NCBI GenBank assembly: GCA_947088195.1
Contig: CAMUFS010000147.1
Location: 1 to 7,453, forward strand
Direction of reading: 5' to 3'
From: an uncultured Clostridia bacterium
Lineage (GTDB): Bacteria > Bacillota > Clostridia > Lachnospirales > Lachnospiraceae
Length of the DNA stretch: 7,453 nucleotides
Below the pieces are notes generated by a model. It was not told where the DNA came from, searched no databases, and saw nothing but the letters and a program-made list of their open reading frames with translations. The position numbers and the translations under genes are program-made. The number at the start of each line of letters is the position of its first letter. Positions within the stretch are counted from its first letter, which is position 1. Of this stretch, positions 1 to 5,870 are shown in pieces.

Positions 1-34
1 GCACCCCGCCCCGAAGAATTAACTAATATTTACG

Positions 35-53
35 AAAACCAGTATACTACTGG
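35..53 (-). terminator. Possible terminator hairpin of the macrodomain-sirtuin operon
   Basis: A 6-bp perfect stem, CCAGTA/TACTGG (39-44 and 48-53) with a 3-base loop, lies 13 bases beyond the stop of the last gene of the minus-strand operon. Read on the minus strand it is followed by only four T residues, so it is a weak candidate for Rho-independent termination. No gene is visible in bases 1-65. Confidence 0.4.
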
Positions 54-65
54 CCCCTAAAAAAA

Positions 66-422
66 TCAAGAGGTTTTCTTTGTCATTTGATAGCTCATAT
101 CAATTAAATTCTTTATTTCCTCCTCAGGTGCCTTTTCATCTAACAAAATAGTGATCCAGTTTTCTTTATTCATATGATATGCTGGGAAAAATCCCTTTTT
201 CATGCGAAGAGAGCCAATAAGCATTGGCTCACTTTTTACATTTAATACATCCACTTCCTTTACGCCAGGCAAACCCAGCCTATCTTCTTTTACCTTTAAC
301 ACCACACCATACCATTTATTATTGCTTTTATGCCGAAGTACTGCATTCTCATCTCCCCACGGATAATCTGGTTCCGTGTTATATTGCTCCTTTACCCACA
401 TAAAAACATCTTCTCTATTCAT
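66..422 (-). CDS. YjbR/MmcQ-family (DUF419) protein, third gene of the ADP-ribosylation operon
   Basis: A protein of 118 residues that matches the small YjbR/MmcQ family. These proteins have a CyaY-like alpha/beta fold, are annotated as possible DNA-binding proteins, and have no settled biochemical role. Family features visible are the early PWG motif, the central hydrophobic strands, and the C-terminal pattern H-x-N-K-x-x-W-x-T-I-x-L-D followed by a helix with the D-x-S-Y-x-x-T motif. The start at 422 is preferred because it begins like family members and has an AAAGGA site at correct spacing. An alternative start at 470 adds 16 residues and overlaps the sirtuin stop in an ATGA arrangement, which would give translational coupling. 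The gene closes a three-gene minus-strand operon, so it may be a substrate or partner of the ADP-ribosylation pair. That role is inference. Confidence 0.85.
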   Translation of the reverse strand: MNREDVFMWVKEQYNTEPDYPWGDENAVLRHKSNNKWYGVVLKVKEDRLGLPGVKEVDVLNVKSEPMLIGSLRMKKGFFPAYHMNKENWITILLDEKAPEEEIKNLIDMSYQMTKKTS

Positions 423-466
423 CCTGATCCTTTCTTTAAAAAATGTCAGTATATGACCTTTGGCCA

Positions 467-1432
467 TCATTTATCTTGATCTATTTCAGTTTTTTCTAAA
501 AGCTGATACAAAATTTCTCCGACATCTCCATTGATACAAATAGATTTCTTTTTTATTTCATCAGGTGCATATGCTTCTCCATAATTTAGGCAAACATAAA
601 AAGCATTTTTCCACTCATGTGTCATACGCCAGAAATTATATTTAATTATTGTCGGCGTATTAAAACCGACCGCTGTCTCTAAAAACAATACTTTTCTATT
701 CTGGTGTCTGCAAAGAAATTCTGTATATCGTTCTGCAGCTAACTGCCAGCCAGCATCCTCCACAAAGGAATTATCTGCTCGGAGATTCATACTCATAGGC
801 TCCTTACATTTCGGACAATATGGAACAAGCTCTGATGGAACTGTCATCTTAGGAGAGATACCCTCAGGTACGATCAAGGCACCATTGACATCCATACTAT
901 ATCCCTGTGCTTCTACCATTTCCCGGATAATAGACTCATTATTGTAAGTATTCTGATGACATGGTTTTCCACACTGAAACAGACCATAATCCCCTTGTGT
1001 ATAGAATAATCTATGTTTATCAAATCCAGCTTTTTGAAAACAATGATCTACATTTGTTGTCAATACAAAATAATCTTTATCCTTTATCAGTTCAAACAGA
1101 TTTTTATAAACAGGCTTTGGTGCATCCATATAGCGATTGATAAATATATATCTGCTCCAATACGCCCAATGCTCTTCCAAACTATCAAAAGGATAAAAAC
1201 CTCCCTCATACATATTGCGAAAATGATATTTTTCAATAAAATCCGCAAAATATTTCTTAAAACGCTCCCCATCATAAGTAAATCCAGCAGAAGTTGAAAG
1301 CCCTGCACCTGCACCGATAATAACTGCCTCCACATTCTCTATTTTTTCTCTTAACCGCTCAATTTTCTCCAGTGTGGTCAGTGTTTTCGAGGAGCACACG
1401 ATAGATTTCATAGTCATCCTTCCGAAAGACAT
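467..1432 (-). CDS. sirTM: Class M sirtuin (SirTM), protein ADP-ribosyltransferase
   Basis: An NAD-dependent enzyme of the Sir2 fold, 321 residues. The Rossmann motif GAGAGLSTSAG is at residues 40-50, TTNVD at 125-129, and a zinc ribbon uses C154, C158, C206 and C209. Where classical sirtuins have the catalytic histidine (HG), this protein has Q146 in TQGD. The spacing N127 to Q146 is 19, the same as N118/Q137 that I recall for the Staphylococcus SirTM enzyme. SirTM proteins have lost robust deacylase activity and attach ADP-ribose to a target protein. The gene overlaps the upstream macrodomain gene, the hallmark of this class. The start at 1432 follows a near-perfect GGAGGTGAT ribosome binding site. 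An internal ATG at 1411 also has a GGAAGG site and would remove seven residues. The target is unknown here because no GcvH-L carrier gene is in the window. Confidence 0.92.
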   Translation of the reverse strand: MSFGRMTMKSIVCSSKTLTTLEKIERLREKIENVEAVIIGAGAGLSTSAGFTYDGERFKKYFADFIEKYHFRNMYEGGFYPFDSLEEHWAYWSRYIFINRYMDAPKPVYKNLFELIKDKDYFVLTTNVDHCFQKAGFDKHRLFYTQGDYGLFQCGKPCHQNTYNNESIIREMVEAQGYSMDVNGALIVPEGISPKMTVPSELVPYCPKCKEPMSMNLRADNSFVEDAGWQLAAERYTEFLCRHQNRKVLFLETAVGFNTPTIIKYNFWRMTHEWKNAFYVCLNYGEAYAPDEIKKKSICINGDVGEILYQLLEKTEIDQDK

Positions 1433-2174
1433 TAAATATCACCTCCATATCACTTTTCATTTTTTCTCTGTATTCTTTCACCGTATTCACCGCAATTTCG
1501 GCTGCTATTTCATTAGGAAAATGAAATACTCCCGTTGAAATACAACAAAACGCAATACTGCCACAATGATTATTCTCCGCAAGCTTCATACAGGACTGAT
1601 AACAGGAGGCAAGCTGCCTGCAATGTTTGGAGGTAAGCTTCTCCCAACCAAAAGAGGTTTGTTTTACAATCGGTCCAACTGTATGAAGCACATATTTACA
1701 TGGCAGATTGTATCCTGGTGTGATTTTCGCCTGTCCGGTAGGTTCAGAAAATCCTTGCCTTTCCATAATTTCCGCACATGCAAGCCGCATCTGTATTCCT
1801 GCAAAGGTATGAATACAATTATCTATACAAGTATGATTAGGCTGATAACACCCTGTCATTCCACTGTTAGCTGCATTAACAATGGCATCTACGTCAAGCC
1901 TTGTAATATCCCCCTGCCACAAATAAATGCCTTTTTGTATTGGCTGCAAATCTGAAATCTTTACAATCCCTTTTTCAGCTATTTCTTCTTTCAAATAATC
2001 ATCCTGCACTCTCAGAAATTCAGCAGAGGCTTTCTCTGGCATACGTACATTAAGCAGTGCACGCAGCAGCCTTTTTTGTTCTTGTATACCTTTTGGTATT
2101 TCTATTGATTTATATTGCGGCTGTTCATCTAGCAAGCTCGTTATAAGATACTTTCTTCTTTCATCCTGTTTCAT
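1359..2174 (-). CDS. Zinc-type macrodomain protein-ADP-ribose hydrolase
   Basis: 271 residues. A helical N-terminal extension (about 1-75) precedes a macrodomain (about 80-265). Visible motifs are GDIT at 88-91, VNAANS at 99-104, and the phosphate-binding loop STGVF at 213-217 followed by FP. A Cys/His cluster (C109, H114, C116, C120, H122) directly after the NAAN motif is the mark of the zinc-macrodomains found beside SirTM. These enzymes remove the ADP-ribose that the sirtuin attaches, so this gene is the eraser of the pair. The length agrees with the family. The start has a GGTGGGTGAT site just upstream. It is the first gene of a minus-strand operon, and its last 74 bases overlap the sirtuin start at 1432, which suggests coupled translation. 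The overlap is genuine because the C-terminal F-x-x-D-Y-x-I-Y motif is still recognisable in it. Confidence 0.93.
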   Translation of the reverse strand: MKQDERRKYLITSLLDEQPQYKSIEIPKGIQEQKRLLRALLNVRMPEKASAEFLRVQDDYLKEEIAEKGIVKISDLQPIQKGIYLWQGDITRLDVDAIVNAANSGMTGCYQPNHTCIDNCIHTFAGIQMRLACAEIMERQGFSEPTGQAKITPGYNLPCKYVLHTVGPIVKQTSFGWEKLTSKHCRQLASCYQSCMKLAENNHCGSIAFCCISTGVFHFPNEIAAEIAVNTVKEYREKMKSDMEVIFNVFRKDDYEIYRVLLENTDHTGEN

Positions 2175-2245
2175 TTTATATCACCCACCTTTCCTGCTTT
2201 CACAGAAATATTTTTTGCACATTATTGATTTTTTGCCCCCTTCGT

Positions 2246-2275
2246 TCTATACTTAGTATAAATTGCAATACTCAA
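2246..2275 (-). promoter_or_regulatory. Candidate promoter and operator of the macrodomain-sirtuin-yjbR operon
   Basis: On the minus strand TTGAGT (2275-2270) and TATAGA (2251-2246) are separated by 18 bases and point at the macrodomain gene about 70 bases away. The dyad TATAC-TTA-GTATA (2248-2260) lies across the -10 side of this promoter. HxlR-family regulators commonly bind short AT-rich inverted repeats, and the gene for one starts on the other side of this region, so repression by that regulator is a reasonable inference. Confidence 0.45.
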
Positions 2276-2289
2276 AAATAAAAGTACGC

Positions 2290-2307
2290 ACTATTTTATT
2301 ATATAGT
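2290..2307 (+). promoter_or_regulatory. Second dyad with a -10-like box, upstream of the HxlR regulator
   Basis: The inverted repeat ACTAT/ATAGT (2290-2294 and 2303-2307, spacer 8) contains a -10-like TATAGT at 2302-2307 facing the regulator gene. No convincing -35 is seen 17 bases upstream. It could be the autoregulatory site of the HxlR protein. The strong AT content means a chance dyad cannot be excluded. Confidence 0.3.
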
Positions 2308-2364
2308 AAGCTTTTTCTCAGTTAGTGCAAAAATAAATGTTACATATTATAGGAGGTGTTCTTT

Positions 2365-2703
2365 ATGCTGACAAAAGACGAGCTGCCAGCCTGCCCTGTT
2401 GCTACAACAATAATGCTAATTGGAAATAAGTGGAAAATATTTATTGTGCAAAGACTATTAGACCGCCCTTGGCGCTTTAATGAATTGCAAAAAGATATTC
2501 CCGGCATCAGCCAACGAGTTTTAACAGACAACCTTCGTTCTATGGAAAAAGATGGCATTATTACACGTACTGTTTATCCTGAAGTCCCCGTGCGAGTCGA
2601 ATACACTTTAAGCGAATTAGGCAATACCATGCGACCTATTATAACATCTTTATTTGATTGGGGAACGATGTATCAATCCTTAACCACAACTTCTTCAAAA
2701 TAG
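2365..2703 (+). CDS. HxlR-family winged-helix transcriptional regulator
   Basis: 112 residues, the normal size for the HxlR/YodB family of small dimeric MarR-like regulators. The signature is clear: an N-terminal cysteine in CPVATT (C10), then IGNKWK, the recognition helix region with F-N-E-L-Q-K-D-I-P-G-I-S-Q-R-V-L-T, and the wing sequence PVRVEYTLSELG. The cysteine near residue 10 is the position used by several family members to sense quinones, aldehydes or oxidants. The start is ATG 2365 because AGGAGG at 2351-2356 lies just upstream; the GTG at 2356 overlaps that site. The gene is divergent from the macrodomain-sirtuin operon and convergent with the dehydrogenase gene, so both are candidate targets. 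The inducing signal is unknown. Confidence 0.93.
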   Translation: MLTKDELPACPVATTIMLIGNKWKIFIVQRLLDRPWRFNELQKDIPGISQRVLTDNLRSMEKDGIITRTVYPEVPVRVEYTLSELGNTMRPIITSLFDWGTMYQSLTTTSSK

Positions 2704-2721
2704 GTTTTTATAAACATTTTC

Positions 2722-2868
2722 GAGAATGGTCCACAGAGCCAAACGATTATTATCCTCAAGGAACCTATTGAAAAACGTCGGCGCTTAGCGAGGTATCTCA
2801 CACGCTTAGCGTCTGTTACGTTTTTCACTAAGCGAGAGCGCGGTGACGAAGGACCATAGCCAATTCTC
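2722..2868. repeat. Palindromic intergenic element 1 (possible MITE-like or structured terminator element)
   Basis: A GC-richer block fills the gap between two convergent genes. Outer arms GAGAATGGTCC (2722-2732) and GGACCAT plus ATTCTC (2851-2857, 2863-2868) are complementary apart from a 5-base insertion. Inner arms TGAAAAACGT (2769-2778) and ACGTTTTTCA (2818-2827) are perfectly complementary over 10 bases. Inside these, CGCTTAGCG occurs twice (2782-2790, 2803-2811), and the two copies can pair with one mismatch. A shortened inverted copy, CTAAGCG, is at 2828-2834. There is no open reading frame of note and no obvious target-site duplication. It may be a dispersed non-autonomous repeat or a bidirectional terminator. 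Confidence 0.6.
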
Positions 2869-2937
2869 TGAGCGACCCCCTCTCAAGTATGCTTTCATAC
2901 ATTCTTACAATATCAAAAACAATTTCCTATCCCCGTT

Positions 2938-3843
2938 TCATACATAATTGAAATTTTGCTCATCAATAAATTCTAAATAATTCTTTCGATTCACACTGTC
3001 TTTATTGTCTATATACCACTCATATGCCTCACGCAATCCCTCTTGTAATGGCTTTGTCTCTGGCATTAATTCTTTTTGTCTTTGTATATCTAAACAATAC
3101 TCATAATCATAAAAGCTAAAATATTTTCTCTGATCCATATCTGCATAAACATTCACAAGCTCTGCATTTTTTCCTGCGACAAGATACCCTAATTCTACCC
3201 AATCCTTAACCGAAATTGCCTGTTCATTTCCCACATTAAAAATATGCTCTCTTGGTTTTTTCTCCAGAGTAATTTCTATAAATTTACACAAGTCCTGCAC
3301 ATGAAAGAACTGTAGCTTCATGCTCCCATCCTTTGGAAGATAAAACCTTCTTTCCATCATAGCACAATCAAATACAAATGCTTCTCTATATACATTATTC
3401 ATCGGCCCATACAAATAAGGTGGACGAAGAATATAGGCATTAGGATTTCTTTTTAAAAGTGATTTCTCTGCTTCTATTTTATCTGTTCCATATCGTCTCC
3501 AATATTTATTTTCGCCTAATTTGGCCTCCTCTTTAAAGGGCTGTCTCTCATACTCTGGATAAACTGCGCTAGAGCTGATAAAAATATAATCCTTAAAGCT
3601 CCCTATTGCATCTAACAAAAGCTCTACTTCCTTTGCATTATAACCAGTGTCTATCACCACATCAAAAGAACTCTCTCTAAGACGTTCGCCAATATTATAT
3701 CTATCCGCTTCGATCAAATGCACACCTCTTGACTGCTTTTTTGTGTTTCGATTAAGAACATATACTTCATCTCCCTTCGCAACAAAATATTCGGCAATAT
3801 ATCTGCTGACGAATATGGTTCCCCCTGTTACTAATAGTTTCAT
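2938..3843 (-). CDS. Extended short-chain dehydrogenase/NAD-dependent epimerase-like protein
   Basis: 301 residues with the layout of an extended SDR. A Rossmann start K-L-L-V-T-G-G-T (2-9) is followed by the second strand ending V-L-N-R-N, D65 in VVIDTGYN, the SSSAVYP segment (90-96), and the active-site pair Y118-x3-K122. The C-terminal half, with FNVGNE and substrate-region motifs, is intact. The usual TGxxGxxG reads TGGTIFVS here: residues I10 and S13 replace two glycines. I recall this variation from a clostridial subgroup of epimerase-like SDRs, so it need not mean loss of activity. The N-R after the second strand suggests a preference for NADP, an inference. The start at 3843 has GAGGAA four bases upstream. 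The gene is transcribed alone and is convergent with the HxlR regulator. The substrate cannot be told. Confidence 0.88.
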   Translation of the reverse strand: MKLLVTGGTIFVSRYIAEYFVAKGDEVYVLNRNTKKQSRGVHLIEADRYNIGERLRESSFDVVIDTGYNAKEVELLLDAIGSFKDYIFISSSAVYPEYERQPFKEEAKLGENKYWRRYGTDKIEAEKSLLKRNPNAYILRPPYLYGPMNNVYREAFVFDCAMMERRFYLPKDGSMKLQFFHVQDLCKFIEITLEKKPREHIFNVGNEQAISVKDWVELGYLVAGKNAELVNVYADMDQRKYFSFYDYEYCLDIQRQKELMPETKPLQEGLREAYEWYIDNKDSVNRKNYLEFIDEQNFNYV

Positions 3844-3896
3844 CTTTGTTCCTCTTCCTTTCCATTAATATAAGCAAATTTCATCTACATTTTTAT

Positions 3897-3905
3897 ATTA
3901 TAGCA
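3897..3905 (-). promoter_or_regulatory. Extended -10 promoter of the SDR gene
   Basis: Minus-strand TGC-TATAAT (3905-3897) is a perfect -10 with the TGn extension, about 55 bases upstream of the SDR start codon. The region 17 bases further upstream is an A-run without a recognisable -35, as is common for extended -10 promoters. Confidence 0.6.
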
Positions 3906-3974
3906 CATATCAAATTTTTTTTTATATTTTCTTACACCTGTTTACCATTTCTCCGATAAAAATAGTATTTAAGC

Positions 3975-4003
3975 TTTCTTAATTTCCAACTAAATAGTAT
4001 AAT
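3975..4003 (+). promoter_or_regulatory. Promoter of the two-nuclease operon, with direct repeats
   Basis: A consensus TATAAT (3998-4003) lies 17 bases after a weak -35 TTTCTT (3975-3980). It would start transcription near 4010, giving a leader of about 64 bases. The 9-base direct repeat AAATAGTAT occurs at 3960-3968 and again at 3992-4000, overlapping the -10. The copies are 32 bases apart, about three helical turns, so they could be a regulator site. No regulator gene is adjacent to this operon. Confidence 0.5.
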
Positions 4004-4073
4004 ATAGGAAAAGTAGCTTTAAATTTTGCAAATATGCTCCATTTTTTAATTATTTAAGACAGGAGGAAAATTT

Positions 4074-4805
4074 ATGATTAAGACTTTGGACGATTTTATC
4101 CGCGAATATACCAAAATTTGTAATATGGGCTGGATTCGTACTCATAGAGCAGGCCCTACAGGCATTGGGAAAACACTAGAAGATTTGCTTTGTATTCAAG
4201 AAAATAATATTGATGGTCCTGATTTTGGTGATTATGAGCTTAAATCATGTCGCATAAATTCCAATAGTATGCTCACTATTTTCACAAAAACCCCTCAGCC
4301 AAAAGGGTCCGCAAATACTCTACGTATGACATTTGGCTATTCAAGTGTGGCATATGATAATAATGAAAAAGTACTTCACTCAACTCTTTCGGCAGATCGA
4401 TATGTTCCGATTGCCAATACAGGACATAGTTTAAAAATTGTATGTGACACGGCAAAGATCTCTATTGCTGCAGAAGATAGAAAAGAATACGCCTACTGGA
4501 CAAGAGCGGAACTTAAAAAAGCTTTTGAAAAAAAGTATAAAAATAAATTCGTATATGCAAAGGCAAACGCTCAAGGAACTGGTGCTAATGAGCAATTTAA
4601 ATTTGTAGAAGCCTATGAAGTTTCTGGATTCGACTATGATGGTTTTGTTTCATTACTAGAACAGGGAAAAATTTATATTGATTTGCGTATCGGCCAATAT
4701 CATGGTGGTGCTAAAAATGGACAAACACATGACCATGGCACCGCATTTCGTATAAAAGAAAACGATCAGGATTTACTTTTTAAAATTAAAAGAAAAATTG
4801 TATAG
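4074..4805 (+). CDS. MvaI/BcnI-family type II restriction endonuclease, copy 1
   Basis: 243 residues, close to the usual size of the monomeric MvaI and BcnI enzymes, which belong to the MutH-related PD-(D/E)xK nucleases. The family block G-W-I-x-T-H-R-x-G-x-T-G-I-G-K-T-L-E-D is at residues 19-37. It is followed by the catalytic set D50-x4-E55-x-K57 in PDFGDYELK, which matches the D50/E55/K57 positions I recall for MvaI. FTK motifs follow near 70, then YW...ELKKAFEKKY in the middle, and DLRIG with HDHGTAFR (from 219) at the C terminus. MvaI cuts CCWGG and BcnI CCSGG, one strand at a time; the site of this protein cannot be read from sequence. It starts 7 bases after an AGGAGG and heads a two-gene operon with a paralog. 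No methyltransferase lies nearby. Confidence 0.9.
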   Translation: MIKTLDDFIREYTKICNMGWIRTHRAGPTGIGKTLEDLLCIQENNIDGPDFGDYELKSCRINSNSMLTIFTKTPQPKGSANTLRMTFGYSSVAYDNNEKVLHSTLSADRYVPIANTGHSLKIVCDTAKISIAAEDRKEYAYWTRAELKKAFEKKYKNKFVYAKANAQGTGANEQFKFVEAYEVSGFDYDGFVSLLEQGKIYIDLRIGQYHGGAKNGQTHDHGTAFRIKENDQDLLFKIKRKIV

Positions 4806-4813
4806 GAGGTACT

Positions 4814-5593
4814 ATGGCAGAACGAATTATAAAACTATCAAATGATTTAACATCCGATGATAAGTTTCAGAAGGAAATGCAGAGAATTAACAATAAGGGC
4901 TTTATTCCTTCGCACCGTTCTGGTGATACAGGAATTGGAAAAACTCTCGAAGATGAATTAGGAATTGAAGAAAATTCTATTCAGGCTTCTGATATTGGAG
5001 ATGTTGAACTAAAGGCAAATAGAATAGGCTCCAATAGTAAAGTAACCTTATTTACCAAATCTCCTAATAAAAGAGGGATTAATAATAAGATTTTGCGAAC
5101 AAAATATGGGTATAAAACAGATGAATCCAAAGCACTTAATGCGAACATTAATATTTTACATACCTCAGTAAATGGCGTAAATTTTAATACTCTAAATGGA
5201 GAACCTTTCATGAAGCTTACTTCGAGGGATAATTATTTATATCTGGAACATGCAAAAGATGGTATTCTTGAAGACGTGTATTGGAGTAATGACCAGTTGA
5301 AAAAAGCATTTGATAAAAAATATCCTGCAAAAAAGATGTACCACGTCCAAGCAGAGAGTTCAATACAAAATGGTAAGGAATCTTTTTATTTTACAGAGGC
5401 TTATAGCTTAGAAAATTTTAACTCAGATAAGATGATAGATGCTCTTATGTCTGGAGCTTTAGAAATGGATATTCGGCTAGGAATATATGCTTCTGGAAAA
5501 AGAAAAGGCAAGCCTCATGATAATGGCACAGCTATTAGAGTGTCCTCCGATAAACTTGACGATTGCTTTGATATTAAAAAGAAATTATTGTAA
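4814..5593 (+). CDS. MvaI/BcnI-family type II restriction endonuclease, copy 2 (paralog)
   Basis: 259 residues, a divergent paralog of the preceding gene. The block G-F-I-x-S-H-R-S-G-x-T-G-I-G-K-T-L-E-D (29-47) and the catalytic set D60-x4-E65-x-K67 in SDIGDVELK are intact. In a hand alignment of the 56 residues from this block to the FTK-x-P motif, 35 are identical between the copies. The centre, where base-recognition loops would be expected, is much less alike and longer here. YW...QLKKAFDKKY and HDNGTAIR (from 235) recur, with identical C-terminal spacing. The ribosome binding site AGGAGGT overlaps the TAG of copy 1 and the gap is 8 bases, so the two are made together. They may act as a heterodimer on an asymmetric site, or as two separate specificities. 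The first fits the tight coupling, but both are inference. Confidence 0.9.
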   Translation: MAERIIKLSNDLTSDDKFQKEMQRINNKGFIPSHRSGDTGIGKTLEDELGIEENSIQASDIGDVELKANRIGSNSKVTLFTKSPNKRGINNKILRTKYGYKTDESKALNANINILHTSVNGVNFNTLNGEPFMKLTSRDNYLYLEHAKDGILEDVYWSNDQLKKAFDKKYPAKKMYHVQAESSIQNGKESFYFTEAYSLENFNSDKMIDALMSGALEMDIRLGIYASGKRKGKPHDNGTAIRVSSDKLDDCFDIKKKLL

Positions 5594-5630
5594 AAATTTA
5601 ATAAAGTAGATTTTTTGTAATCATTTTTAA

Positions 5631-5780
5631 GACAGGTCTGCTGAAGCCAAGCCATTTATATTTTTCGTTACCTTGCTGAAGCGTATCCTATCATTCGCAA
5701 GCTCCGCATGTGCGGATGTTTCCATGGGTTTTTTGAGAATATAAATGACTTGGCTACTGCTTTTTTCTATATACCAGTCT
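5631..5780. repeat. Palindromic intergenic element 2
   Basis: This fills most of the gap between the convergent nuclease operon and membrane-protein gene. The arms AGCCAAG...ATTTATAT (5645-5661) and its complement (5739-5755) pair over 17 bases with one mismatch and can extend a few more through G-T pairs. The outermost AGACAGGT (5630-5637) and ACCAGTCT (5772-5779) are also complementary with one mismatch. The apex holds a 6-bp hairpin, TCCGCA/TGCGGA (5703-5716), and GCTGAAGC is repeated directly at 5640-5647 and 5675-5682. A T6 run (5761-5766) follows the right arm, so it could end nuclease transcription. It may be a MITE-like dispersed repeat. No gene is seen in 5594-5870. Confidence 0.6.
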
Positions 5781-5870
5781 GTTATCATTGGACATATCTA
5801 ACTATTTTTTCATTTTTGCTTATTCATCTGTACACCAACTTATTTTCAGTAAAAATTATAAACAGGTGAA

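Noticed and set aside
1013..1297. Plus-strand open frame of 94 codons
   Set aside because: It is antisense to the well-supported sirtuin gene, has no recognisable motif and no ribosome binding site; it is a shadow of the coding strand.
1566..1955. Plus-strand open frame of 129 codons
   Set aside because: It lies opposite the macrodomain core, whose motifs are clear, and its translation resembles no protein family.
2345..2350. TATTAT as -10 of the HxlR gene with TTAGTG as -35
   Set aside because: Spacing is 17, but transcription would begin inside the ribosome binding site, so it is unlikely to serve this gene.
2340..2558. Minus-strand open frame opposite the HxlR gene
   Set aside because: The HxlR signature and its AGGAGG site settle the strand; this frame has neither.
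2704..2937. tRNA or CRISPR in the GC-richer intergenic block
   Set aside because: The repeats are too short, few and partly inverted for CRISPR, and no cloverleaf with a T-loop sequence is present.
4981..5211. Minus-strand open frame opposite the second nuclease
   Set aside because: It overlaps the catalytic coding region of a well-supported gene and has no supporting signal.
3844..5870. Possible hidden or broken DNA methyltransferase near the nucleases
   Set aside because: No FxGxG, DPPY, NPPY or PCQ-type motif was seen in the flanking translations, and the gaps are too short for even a remnant.
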